A DNA stretch of 64,000 bases. It comes from Streptomyces zaomyceticus. Its GTDB lineage: Bacteria > Actinomycetota > Actinomycetes > Streptomycetales > Streptomycetaceae. The notes under the pieces are model-generated. The model did no database searches and was not told the DNA's origin. It saw only the letters and a program-made list of their open reading frames with translations. The stretch spans positions 1-64,000 of the forward strand of contig NZ_BNBZ01000025.1 of NCBI RefSeq assembly GCF_014656215.1, given 5' to 3'. The translations under genes and the position numbers were made by a program. Of the stretch, positions 31,821-39,974 are shown piece after piece. Each line of letters starts with the position of its first letter. Within the stretch, counting starts at the first letter, position 1.

Positions 31821-32725
31821 CCGTGACCGAGCAGCCGACCGAGCAGCCGACGGGGCCGGAGACGACCACCGCCGGGCCGGAGACGACGGCCACCGGGCCG
31901 ACGGCCGACGCCGTCGAGTCCACGGCCGCGGCCGCCGAACCCGCGGTCGCCGATCCCGCCCCCCGTCGCCCCCGCCGTGTCCTGTGGGCCGTCGCCCGCT
32001 GGACCGCCGCCGTCGTCGTGTGCGGTGGTGTGGGCGCGGGCGCCGCCATGGGGATCACCGCGCTCGACCGGAACGACGTACCCGGTCTGGCGACCGAGAG
32101 CGACGGACGCTGGGACTACCCGGAGCTCCGGCTGCCCGCCCTCCCGGTGGACCGGCCCCGCCCCTTCACCGACGGCAACGAGGGCGAGATCCACTACGCC
32201 GACCTGCGCGAACTGCTGCTGCCCGCGCCGGCCGGCGCGACGCCCGACCCGAAGCTGAAGGGCGGGTTCGTGTCCACGGACGCGTACCTCTCGCTCTACG
32301 CGAAGGAGTCCCGCGGCGAGCTGAAGGAGCACCTGGCCGACTCCACCCTGCGGCACATCGCCGCCCGGGGCTGGACGACTCCGGACGGCACCCGCACCAG
32401 CATCCATCTGCTCCGGTTCAGCTCCGTGGCGTACGCGGAGGCGTTCAAGGACGTGTCGCTGCAGGCGGCCGCCGCGGACGGCCCGAAGGCACTGCCGGAC
32501 GGGGTGGAGGGCGTCGTCATGGAGAACTTCGCCGACGACATCGACGTGGCGGACACGAGCCTGTACGCCTACGCGGAGAAGAAGCCGTACGGCCCCGAGC
32601 GGGTCCGCTGGGCCTACATCCAGGCCGGCGACACCCTCGCGCTGATCACCCAGGCCGGTGAGGGAGAGGCGCCCGTCGTGCCGTTCCAGCAGACCGTCAC
32701 GCTGCAGAACCAGCTGCTCGGCTAG
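31817..32725 (+). CDS. Membrane-anchored protein, third of three related genes
   Basis: The 302-residue protein has a Thr/Glu/Pro-rich cytosolic part (EQPTEQPTGPETTTAGP), one membrane segment (about 62-84), and an external domain built like the first gene: WDYPELRLPALPVDRP, DLRELLLPAPAGATPD, RHIAARGWTTPDGT, and YIQAGDTLALITQ. The translational overlap with gene two and shared motifs show duplication and operon structure. Three secreted-side domains with one membrane anchor each suggest a hetero-oligomer on the cell surface. No family name known to me. Confidence 0.8.
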   Translation: MTVTEQPTEQPTGPETTTAGPETTATGPTADAVESTAAAAEPAVADPAPRRPRRVLWAVARWTAAVVVCGGVGAGAAMGITALDRNDVPGLATESDGRWDYPELRLPALPVDRPRPFTDGNEGEIHYADLRELLLPAPAGATPDPKLKGGFVSTDAYLSLYAKESRGELKEHLADSTLRHIAARGWTTPDGTRTSIHLLRFSSVAYAEAFKDVSLQAAAADGPKALPDGVEGVVMENFADDIDVADTSLYAYAEKKPYGPERVRWAYIQAGDTLALITQAGEGEAPVVPFQQTVTLQNQLLG

Positions 32726-32837
32726 CCGCCGCGGCCCCGCAGCGCGCGAGACCCACCTCACCGAGTGGGCCGGGCCCCCGCCCACTAAGCTGGGGTCCGG
32801 CCCGTTCCGCCTTCACCGCTCAGTCGAGGAGCACCCT

Positions 32838-32936
32838 GTGATCATCTTCTTCGAAATCCTCCTGGTCCTGGTCGCCGTCGGCGTGATCGCCTTCGCCGGT
32901 CTGGCCGTGAAGAAGCTGTACCAGGGCCAGCGCTAA
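32838..32936 (+). CDS. 32-residue single-pass membrane peptide
   Basis: Starts at GTG 32838 (GAGGAGC upstream): IIFFEILLVLVAVGVIAF, then AGLAVKKLYQGQR. One membrane helix and a short basic cytosolic end. A -10-like TAAGCT lies upstream. Too small for routine gene callers; the excellent ribosome site and charge pattern (positive-inside) support translation. Function unknown. Confidence 0.65.
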   Translation: MIIFFEILLVLVAVGVIAFAGLAVKKLYQGQR

Positions 32937-32964
32937 CCACTTCTAGAGAACGCCAGAGCTGCTC

Positions 32965-33537
32965 ATGATCGAGATCCCGTCCGACCTCAATCCGGACCTC
33001 GTCCCCCTCGCGTTCCTGCTCGGTACGTGGGAGGGCGCGGGTGTCTCCGACTTCCCCGGCGCCGAGAAGTGCAACTTCGGCCAGTCCGTGACGTTCAGTC
33101 ACGACGGCCGTGACTTCCTCGAGTACACCTCCCACTCCTGGGTCCTGGACAACGAGGGCAACAAGGTCCGTCCGCTGGAGAGCGAGAGCGGCTACTGGCG
33201 CATCGACAAGGACCGCAAGGTCGAGATCGTCATGGTCCGCGACCAGGGCATCGTCGAGATCTGGTACGGCGAGCTCGCCGACCAGAAGCCGCAGATCGAC
33301 CTGGCGACGGACGCCGTCGCCCGGACCGCGGCCTCGGGCCCGTACACCGGCGGCAAGCGCCTCTACGGCTACGTCAAGAGCGACCTCATGTGGGTGGGCG
33401 AGAAGGCGACCCCCGAGGTCCCGCTGCGGCCGTACATGTCGGCGCACCTGAAGAAGGTCGTGACGCCGGAGGAGGTCGCGGAGATGGCCCGCAACCTGCC
33501 CGACATGCCGGACGACGGCATCGCGTTCTTCAAGTAG
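32965..33537 (+). CDS. Nitrobindin-like FABP-family protein
   Basis: The 190-residue cytosolic protein has the lipocalin-like ten-strand barrel of the THAP4/nitrobindin (DUF1794) family. It opens LVPLAFLLGTWEGAGVSDF; GTWEGAG is the Gly-x-Trp-x-Gly-x-Gly motif. In the family heme is held by a C-terminal His; SAHLKKV gives that candidate. These heme proteins bind NO or fatty acid-like ligands and can isomerise peroxynitrite. It follows the small peptide gene by 28 bases. In related Streptomyces this gene is next to nur; here tnpB lies between. Confidence 0.88.
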   Translation: MIEIPSDLNPDLVPLAFLLGTWEGAGVSDFPGAEKCNFGQSVTFSHDGRDFLEYTSHSWVLDNEGNKVRPLESESGYWRIDKDRKVEIVMVRDQGIVEIWYGELADQKPQIDLATDAVARTAASGPYTGGKRLYGYVKSDLMWVGEKATPEVPLRPYMSAHLKKVVTPEEVAEMARNLPDMPDDGIAFFK

Positions 33538-33550
33538 GGGCGGACGCCGC

Positions 33551-33590
33551 GTCGGAGGGCCCGTCGGTTTCTACCGACGGGCCCTCCGAC
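33551..33590. terminator. Terminator after the nitrobindin-like gene
   Basis: An 18-bp perfect stem (GTCGGAGGGCCCGTCGGT / complement) with loop TTCT, 13 bases after the stop. Confidence 0.88.
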
Positions 33591-33819
33591 GTTCCCTGTC
33601 GGCCCCGCTGTCCGAGGCAGGCAGAACGTCGCTACGGACGATCACTCGGCGTCGAACTGGGCGATGTGAAATCGCGTGAATGTGCTAATTTCGGTCCGTA
33701 TGTCGACGAGCTCAGTCATTGGGGCTCGGTGATCGGAGCGGCCGGTTACCGTCGTGATTCCGGGGGAGTCGTGTGTGCCCTGCCGTCGCCCGCATGGGTA
33801 CATGGAGTGATCTGGAGGG
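33591..33819. other. Lower-GC gap ahead of tnpB
   Basis: This 229-base stretch is visibly A+T-richer than its surroundings (for example 33664-33720). No gene of confidence is seen; a 10-codon frame (ATG 33794) ends in front of tnpB. The left end of the inserted element should lie here, but no target duplication or clear end hairpin could be fixed. Confidence 0.5.
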
Positions 33820-35085
33820 GTGCTGAAGCGTCGGCGTGGTCACAGGGCCCGGCTCCGTCTCACCCCTGCTCAAGCTCTGGGAGCTGAGGATCAGGGCCAT
33901 GCGGCCCGTGCGTTGTGGAATCTCGTGCATGACTGGTGGACGATGATTCCCCGTGAGGGCCGTAGCCTTGCCGCCGCTGATGCGGCGATCCGGCAGGGCC
34001 GTAAGGATCTTCCATGGCTTGCGGTTCTCCCTGCTCAGGCAGCGCAGGCTGTGCTGAAGACATACTTTCAGGCGTGGAAGAACTGTTGGGAGGGCCGGGC
34101 CGAGGCCCCGGCTTTCAAGTCCCGTTTCCGTTCCCGCATGGCCATCGACATCCCGCAGGGGCGCGATCTCCAGATCGTGCGTCTGAACCGACGATGGGGG
34201 CGTATGTGGGTGCCGAAGATCGGCTATGCGTTGTTCCGCTGGACCAGGGACCTACCTGTGGGCAGACGCGCCGACAGTGAAAACCGGATCACCGGAGCCC
34301 GGCTCGTGAAGGAGCCGGACGGTTGGCACGTCGTCTTCCGTGTCCAGCGCGAAGTGCCCGAACCGGCCGCGCACACCGGCCCGACCGTGGGTGTCGACCG
34401 GGGCATCGCCAAACCCCTCGCACTGTCCGACGGCACCTTCCGGGAACACGGCCCCTGGCTCACCAAGGGTGAGACGAAGCGGCTGAACCGACTGGAGAAG
34501 ACCAGGGAGCGACGACGCCGGGCTCGCCCGTCCGGCGAGAGGAACTCGCGTCGGCTGACGCACACACATGATCAGATCGCTCTGCTCCGCGCGACAGCCA
34601 AGCGCCGAGCAGTCGACTGGCAGCACAAGACCACCACCGGTATCACCGAGGCCTTCTCGCGCATCGGGGTGGAAGACCTGGCCATTGGCCACATGGTCAG
34701 GTCCGCCAAGGGAACTGTGGCCGACCCCGGTGTCAATGTCAGCCAGAAGGCGGGGCTCAACCGGGCGATCACCGCGGAGGCCTGGGGGCGCACGGTGACC
34801 ATGCTGGAGTACAAGGCCGCCGAGCGCGGCGGCTCCGTGGTCAAGGTGCCTGCCCCGTACACGTCCCTTCGCTGTTCTGCCTGCGGCCGCATCACCCCGG
34901 GCAGCCGGGAGACGCAGGCCCGCTTTCTGTGCAAGAGCCCCGCATGCGGATTCGAGGCCCACGCGGACACCAATGCGGGACGCAATATCGATCACGCCGC
35001 CGGGCAGGCGGTGTCAGGACGTGGAGACCTTGGGGGCACCCGGTCTGTGAAGCGTCAACCACCACTCGGGCCGCACGCGGCCTGA
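33820..35085 (+). mobile_element. Solitary TnpB (IS605/IS607-type RNA-guided nuclease)
   Basis: The 421-residue protein is a TnpB. N-terminal recognition part: RLRLTPAQALGAEDQGHAARALWNLV. The split RuvC nuclease has Asp193 (VGVDRGI), Glu285 (IGVEDLAIGHM) and Asp383 (HADTNAGRNI), all three catalytic acids; between the last two lies a four-Cys zinc finger (CSACGRIT... CKSPACGF). Start is GTG 33820 behind GGAGG, very close. No tnpA serine or tyrosine recombinase is present. G+C is lower than the neighbours. TnpB nucleases use a guide RNA encoded at their 3' end, here within about 34900-35125. The hairpin TCCGCCC...GGGCGGA (35094-35114) and GGATGCCAA may mark the right end. Confidence 0.88.
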
Positions 35086-35132
35086 GTAAGGAGTCCGCCC
35101 CGCACACGGGCGGAGGATGCCAAACTGGGGGC

Positions 35133-35630
35133 GTGGTGAGTACCGACTGGAAAAGCGACCTGCGGCAGCGCGGCTATCGGCTGACGCCGCAGCGTCAGCT
35201 TGTCCTGGAGGCGGTCGACGCCCTGGAGCACGCGACGCCCGACGACATCCTCGTCGAGGTCCGCAGGACCGCGTCCGGGGTGAACATCTCCACCGTCTAC
35301 CGGACCCTGGAGCTCCTGGAGGAGCTCGGGCTGGTGAGCCACGCCCATCTGGGGCACGGGGCTCCGACGTATCACCTCGCCGACCGGCACCACCATCTGC
35401 ACCTGGTCTGCCGGGACTGCTCCGGGGTGATCGAGGCGGACGTCGAGGTGGCCGCCGAGTTCACCGGGAAACTCCGTGAGACCTTCGGGTTCGACACGGA
35501 CATGAAGCACTTCGCCATCTTCGGGCGCTGCGAGGACTGCGCGAAGAAGGCCGCGGACCAGGCGGCCGCGCACGCCGCGGAGAAGACGGCCGACGACCGC
35601 GCCCGGAAGGACACCGCCGCCGAGTCGTAG
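35133..35630 (+). CDS. nur: Nur, Fur-family nickel-responsive regulator
   Basis: The 165-residue protein begins at GTG 35133 (a second GTG is at 35136). The winged helix reads SDLRQRGYRLTPQRQLVLEAV ... SGVNISTVYRTLELLEELG; the metal-rich C-terminal region is DRHHHLHLVCRDCSGV plus HFAIFGRCEDCAKKA. The first holds the His/Cys ligands of Fur proteins, the second a structural Zn site. In Streptomyces the protein at this place, next to a YgfZ gene, is Nur, which controls nickel uptake and Ni/Fe-SOD; this rests on gene order. A -10-like CAAACT 6 bases before the start suggests a leaderless message whose -35 touches the tnpB end. Confidence 0.85.
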   Translation: MVSTDWKSDLRQRGYRLTPQRQLVLEAVDALEHATPDDILVEVRRTASGVNISTVYRTLELLEELGLVSHAHLGHGAPTYHLADRHHHLHLVCRDCSGVIEADVEVAAEFTGKLRETFGFDTDMKHFAIFGRCEDCAKKAADQAAAHAAEKTADDRARKDTAAES

Positions 35631-35640
35631 GCTTTTCCCT

Positions 35641-36606
35641 ATGAAGAGCCCTCTGCTGTCCCTGCCCGGCGCCGTCGCCGCCGAAGGCCGCGACGAAGGT
35701 GTCGCCGCGCACTACGGCGACCTGTTCCGTGAGCAGCGCGCCCTCGCCGGCGGACACGGTTTCGTCGACCTCTCGCACCGCGGTGTCGTCGCCGTCACCG
35801 GTGACGACCGGCTGAGCTGGCTGCACCTGCTCGTCACCCAGCACATGACCGACCTGCCGCCCGGGCGGGCCACCGAGGCGCTCATCCTCTCCGCGAACGG
35901 GCACATCGAGCACGCCCTGTACCTCGTCGACGACGGCGAGACGGTGTGGGCGCACGTCGAGCCGGGGACGCGGGAGGAACTCGTCGCGTACCTGGAGTCG
36001 ATGAAGTTCTTCTACCGGGTCGAGGTCGCCGACCGCACCGACGACATCGCCGTCGTCCACCTCCCGGCCGGTTCCATCGCAGAGGTGCCCGAGGGCGCCG
36101 CCGTACGGGAGACCCCGCACGGCCGCGACCTCTTCCTGCCGCGCGCCGACCTGGAGTCCTTCGCGGCCTCGCACGGGCCGGCCGCCGGGATCCTCGCGTA
36201 CGAGGCACTGCGCGTCGAGGCCCACCGGCCCCGGCTCGGCTTCGAGACCGACCATCGCACGATCCCGCACGAGGTCGGTCTCATCGGCAGCGCCGTCCAC
36301 CTCCAGAAGGGCTGCTACCGGGGGCAGGAGACCGTCGCCCGGGTGCAGAACCTGGGGAAGCCGCCGCGGCGCCTGGTCTTCCTGCACCTGGACGGCAGCG
36401 AGGTGCTGCTGCCCGGGCACGGCACCCCGATCCGTCTCGCGGCGGACGGCGAGGAGGGCCGGCAGCTCGGTTTCGTGACGAGCGCCGTCCGCCACCACGA
36501 GCTGGGGCCGATCGCCCTCGCCCTGGTGAAGCGGAACGTGCCGGTGGACGCCCCGCTGGTCGCCGGGACGACGGCCGCCGCCCAGGAGACCGTCGTCGAG
36601 CCGTAG
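35641..36606 (+). CDS. ygfZ: YgfZ/GcvT-like folate-binding protein
   Basis: The 321-residue protein resembles the T-protein of glycine cleavage but is a folate-dependent iron-sulfur assembly/repair factor. GDDRLSWLHLLVTQHMTDLPPGRATEALILSANGHIEH shows the GcvT-like N-terminus. The diagnostic box K-G-C-Y-x-G-Q-E is present with Cys near residue 225 (LQKGCYRGQETVARVQNLGKPPR). It starts 10 bases after nur and is probably in the same operon. Confidence 0.93.
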   Translation: MKSPLLSLPGAVAAEGRDEGVAAHYGDLFREQRALAGGHGFVDLSHRGVVAVTGDDRLSWLHLLVTQHMTDLPPGRATEALILSANGHIEHALYLVDDGETVWAHVEPGTREELVAYLESMKFFYRVEVADRTDDIAVVHLPAGSIAEVPEGAAVRETPHGRDLFLPRADLESFAASHGPAAGILAYEALRVEAHRPRLGFETDHRTIPHEVGLIGSAVHLQKGCYRGQETVARVQNLGKPPRRLVFLHLDGSEVLLPGHGTPIRLAADGEEGRQLGFVTSAVRHHELGPIALALVKRNVPVDAPLVAGTTAAAQETVVEP

Positions 36607-36684
36607 ACCGTAGGCCTTGAGCCGTGACCGTCGGAAGCCCGACGGGCACGGCCCCGGGCCGTCGGGCCGTCGTTCGGCCGTCGG

Positions 36685-37110
36685 TCAGACGTCGATCAGC
36701 ACCGTGAACGGGCCGTGATTCGTGAGCGAGACGCGCATGTCCGCTCCGAACCGGCCCGTCTCCACGTGCGCGCCCAGTTCCCGCAGCCGGCGCACGACCT
36801 CGTCGACGAGGGGTTCCGCGACGGGGCCGGGCGCCGCCGCGTTCCAGGTGGGCCGGCGGCCCTTGCGGGCGTCTCCGTAGAGCGTGAACTGAGAGATGAC
36901 GAGCAGCGGCGCGTTCACGTCCGAGCACGACTTCTCGTCGTCCAGTACCCGGACGGACCAGAGCTTTCTGGCCAATTGGGCGGCCTTCTCCGGGGTGTCG
37001 TCATGGGTCACCCCGACCAGCACGCACAAACCCTCGCCGGTGATCTCACCGACGGTCTCCCCTGCGACGACGACACTCGCGCCGTCGACCCTCTGCACCA
37101 CTGCACGCAT
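36685..37110 (-). CDS. dtd: D-aminoacyl-tRNA deacylase
   Basis: The 141-residue enzyme removes D-amino acids from tRNA. It starts MRAVVQRVDGASVVV at ATG 37110. Both DTD signatures are visible: SQFTLYGD (with the substrate-binding Gln/Phe) and the Gly-cisPro motif NHGPFTV near the C-terminus. It acts as a dimer. Convergent with ygfZ, divergent from rsiG. Confidence 0.96.
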   Translation of the reverse strand: MRAVVQRVDGASVVVAGETVGEITGEGLCVLVGVTHDDTPEKAAQLARKLWSVRVLDDEKSCSDVNAPLLVISQFTLYGDARKGRRPTWNAAAPGPVAEPLVDEVVRRLRELGAHVETGRFGADMRVSLTNHGPFTVLIDV

Positions 37111-37249
37111 GCGTCCCAACCTACCGAGCGGCCGCCGGTCCGACGGATGAGGGGCCGAACGGGTGCAGAGCGCCTGCACGCGTGCGGGCAGGAGTGGCAC
37201 CATGCGTGTCAGGCGGTGCGGCTCCGCACCGGTCGAGGGGACGATTCTC

Positions 37250-37870
37250 ATGAGTGCACCTGGCACCGGGCCGACGCCGTCCGGCCCCGTACCGCTGATC
37301 CGCGCCGGAACCCGGGGCGGTGGACCGGGCGGAGCCCCGGCCTCGCGACCACCCGTGCAGCGAACCGCCGAGCCCGCCCTGCCGGACCGGGCACAGCCGG
37401 AGCTCGGGGCGCTGCGGCTGCCGGAGCTGCGGGCGCTGCGCCGGGAGGCACAGAGCGACGAGGCGGACCTGAGTTACCTCCGGCGGATGCTCCAGGGCCG
37501 GATCGACATCCTGCGGGCCGAGCTGGCGCGTCGTACGGATCCGGAATCCCCGGTCCTCGACCGGCTCTCCGAGATCCTCGCCGACGTGCCGTCCCGGCAC
37601 CGGACCTCGGCCCGGCACGTGACGCTGTCGACGCCGCGCAGCGAGGAGTACCGGCGGCTCGCGACCGAGATGCTGTCGGAGGTCGAGCTGTCGGACCTGA
37701 CGGCCCGGACGGACGACGAGCTGCACACCGGGATGGGGCGGCTCGCGGGGTACGAGCAGCAGATCTCGCGGCGCCGGCAGTCCCTCCAGCGGACCGCCGA
37801 CGACTGCAGCGCGGAGATCGCCCGACGCTACCGGGAGGGCGAGGCGCAGGTCGACGACCTGCTGGCGTGA
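37250..37870 (+). CDS. rsiG: RsiG, c-di-GMP-dependent anti-sigma factor of WhiG
   Basis: The 206-residue protein starts at ATG 37250 (GAGGGG upstream). A disordered Pro/Gly-rich N-terminus is followed by a long antiparallel coiled coil. The two-fold c-di-GMP-binding signature E-x3-S-x2-R-x3-Q-x3-D occurs at Glu71-Asp86 (EADLSYLRRMLQGRID) and Glu169-Asp184 (EQQISRRRQSLQRTAD). RsiG with c-di-GMP holds the sporulation sigma factor WhiG inactive, so this gene ties c-di-GMP to the switch into spore formation. It stands alone, between dtd and the Eis-like gene. whiG is not in the window. Confidence 0.93.
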   Translation: MSAPGTGPTPSGPVPLIRAGTRGGGPGGAPASRPPVQRTAEPALPDRAQPELGALRLPELRALRREAQSDEADLSYLRRMLQGRIDILRAELARRTDPESPVLDRLSEILADVPSRHRTSARHVTLSTPRSEEYRRLATEMLSEVELSDLTARTDDELHTGMGRLAGYEQQISRRRQSLQRTADDCSAEIARRYREGEAQVDDLLA

Positions 37871-37882
37871 GGCACGGCGGGG

Positions 37883-37907
37883 CCCGGGCCGCTCTTCCGG
37901 GCCCGGG
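37883..37907 (+). terminator. Weak terminator after rsiG
   Basis: An 8-bp stem CCCGGGCC / GGCCCGGG with 9-base loop, 12 bases after the rsiG stop. Confidence 0.55.
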
Positions 37908-37952
37908 GAAACTCGGGTGCGGGCCGGTCGGGGCCCTGCGTAGGGTCGAGGG

Positions 37953-39197
37953 ATGACTGTCGACGTACGCACGGTGACGGAGTCCGAGTTCCCCGACTGG
38001 CAGCGTGCCCTGCGCACCGGCTTCCTCCTGCCGCCGGTCGTGACGGACGGGGAGGTCGCCGACCGGCTGGCGAACGTCGACCTCGCGCGGACCCTCGGGG
38101 CCTTCGACGGGGACCGGCTCGTCGCCACCTTCCGGTCCTTCCGGCAGGAGGTCAGCACGGTCGGCGGCGGCAGCCTCACCGCCGACGCGATCACCCAGGT
38201 CACCGTCTCCCCGACGCACCGCAGGCGCGGACTGCTCAGCCGGATGATGACCGCCGACCTGGCCGTCGCGAAGGAGCGGGGCGACGCGATCGCCACCCTG
38301 ATCGCCGCCGAGTACCCGATCTACGGGCGGTTCGGTTTCGGTGCGGCGAGCTGGGCCGCCGAGTGGAGCGTGGACGTCCGCCGGACCGGACTCGATCCGC
38401 GCCGTTCGGGCCGCCCGGAGGACGGCGGCCGGATCGACCTCTCCGACGCCGAGGAGATCCGCAAGGTCGGGCCGGAGGTGCATCGCCGGCTCGGTGGTGT
38501 CCGCGCCGGGGTCACCCACCGCTCTCCGCGCGACTGGGCGGTCGGCACCGGTCTCGGTGAGCGGAGCGAGCCGTGGAAGGAGCCGTTCTACGCGCTGTAC
38601 CGCGCGGAGTCCGGCGATGTCGAGGGGTTCGTGGCCTACACGTCCGACGACAAGTGGGACGACGCCAAGCAGCCGATGAACACGGCGACCGTGCGGGACC
38701 TGATCGCCTTCACCCCCGCCGCCGAGCACGCCCTGTGGCACTACGTCTGCTCCGTGGACTGGATCAGCACCGTCCGCTCCGGCTACCGGGCGCCCGACGA
38801 CACGCTGCCGCTGCTCCTGCCGGACCCGCGCGCCGCGAAGATGCTGACGCACGTGGACATGCTGTGGGTCCGGGTCCTGGACGTCGTCCGGGTCCTGGAG
38901 GGCCGGACGTATCCGGTCGCGGACGGTCTGGTGCTCGATCTGCGGGACGGGGACGGGCTCGCCGGCGGGCGCTACCGTCTCGACGCCTCCCCGGACGGCG
39001 TCTCCTGTGCCCGTACGACGGAGTCCGCCGATCTCGCCTTCGACATCGCCGAGTTGAGCACGCTCGCCTTCGGTGACGAGTCGGCGGTGCGGCTCTCCCG
39101 GCTCGGGCGCGTCGAGGAGCTCACGGCGGGCGCGGCCGCCCGCGCGGACCTGCTGTTCCGTACGCCGCTGCGGCCCTTCTCGCCCGACATCTTCTGA
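37953..39197 (+). CDS. Eis-like GNAT N-acetyltransferase
   Basis: The 414-residue protein follows the Eis architecture: an N-terminal GNAT domain (VTVSPTHRRRGLLSRMM is the acetyl-CoA-binding loop), a second GNAT-like domain, and a sterol-carrier-like C-terminal region (GGRYRLDASPDGVSCART, DIAELSTLAFG). It ends in Phe (PDIF), whose carboxylate is catalytic in Eis. TLIAAEYPIYGRFGFG matches the substrate-pocket region. Mycobacterial Eis acetylates aminoglycosides and peptides at several amines; the substrate here is unknown. Confidence 0.92.
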   Translation: MTVDVRTVTESEFPDWQRALRTGFLLPPVVTDGEVADRLANVDLARTLGAFDGDRLVATFRSFRQEVSTVGGGSLTADAITQVTVSPTHRRRGLLSRMMTADLAVAKERGDAIATLIAAEYPIYGRFGFGAASWAAEWSVDVRRTGLDPRRSGRPEDGGRIDLSDAEEIRKVGPEVHRRLGGVRAGVTHRSPRDWAVGTGLGERSEPWKEPFYALYRAESGDVEGFVAYTSDDKWDDAKQPMNTATVRDLIAFTPAAEHALWHYVCSVDWISTVRSGYRAPDDTLPLLLPDPRAAKMLTHVDMLWVRVLDVVRVLEGRTYPVADGLVLDLRDGDGLAGGRYRLDASPDGVSCARTTESADLAFDIAELSTLAFGDESAVRLSRLGRVEELTAGAAARADLLFRTPLRPFSPDIF

Positions 39198-39206
39198 GGT
39201 TCCCCG

Positions 39207-39974
39207 TCAGCGGGTGCGGAGCCGGAACAGGAAGCCCGACGCGGCGACCGCCAGGGTCAGCAGGCCCGCGCACCAACCCAGCGCGATCCACGGCGAGTTC
39301 CCCACGGGCTGGTCGAGGAGCAGGCCGCGCAGCGACTCGATCAGCGGGGTCACCGGCTGGTGCTCGGCGAAGCCGTGCAGCCAGCTCGGCATGGTGTCGA
39401 TCGGCACGAACGCGCTGCTCGGGTACGGCAGGAACATCATGAAGAAGGTGACCGCGCCGGCCGCCTCCGCCGTTCGGGTGAGCAGGCCGACGGCCGCCGC
39501 CAGCCAGGACACGGCGGTGACGTAGGCGAGCAGCAGTCCGATCGCGGCGAGCCAGCCGCCCGGTGTGGCGGCGGGGCGGAAGCCGATGAGGAAGGCGACG
39601 CCGAGGACGAGGGTGGTGGAGAGCGTGTTGCGGGTGACGGAGGCGGCGACGTGCCCGGCGAGGAACGGTGTTCCGCCGATGTCGAGGGTGCGGAAGCGGT
39701 CGACGACCCCGAGTCTCATGTCCTCGCTGACGGAGACGGCGGTGCCCGCCGCGCCGAAGCCGGCGCAGAGGACGATCACGCCGGGGACGACGTAGGTGAC
39801 GTATCCGGTGCCGGTCTCGATGGCTCCGCCGAAGAAGTAGACGAAGACCAGCATCAGCATGATCGGCATCATCATCGAGGTGATGACGGCGTCGAGGTTG
39901 CGGCGGCTGAGGCGGATTCCGCGCCCGGCGAGGGTGCCCGCGGCGGTGAGTCCGCCCGTGAGGACGTCAGACAT
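39207..39974 (-). CDS. ABC-2 transporter permease (DrrB-like)
   Basis: The 255-residue protein has six membrane segments and matches the DrrB/NodJ permease pattern: VDRFRTLDIGGTPFLAGHVAASV is the conserved cytosolic loop. It overlaps the ATPase by 8 bases. Stops 10 bases from the end of the convergent Eis-like gene. Exporter of drug-like or lipid substrates by family; the true substrate is unknown. Confidence 0.92.
   Translation of the reverse strand: MSDVLTGGLTAAGTLAGRGIRLSRRNLDAVITSMMMPIMLMLVFVYFFGGAIETGTGYVTYVVPGVIVLCAGFGAAGTAVSVSEDMRLGVVDRFRTLDIGGTPFLAGHVAASVTRNTLSTTLVLGVAFLIGFRPAATPGGWLAAIGLLLAYVTAVSWLAAAVGLLTRTAEAAGAVTFFMMFLPYPSSAFVPIDTMPSWLHGFAEHQPVTPLIESLRGLLLDQPVGNSPWIALGWCAGLLTLAVAASGFLFRLRTR

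Noticed and set aside
33820..35085. Ordinary transposase insertion with tnpA
   Set aside because: No tnpA-like gene within several kb.
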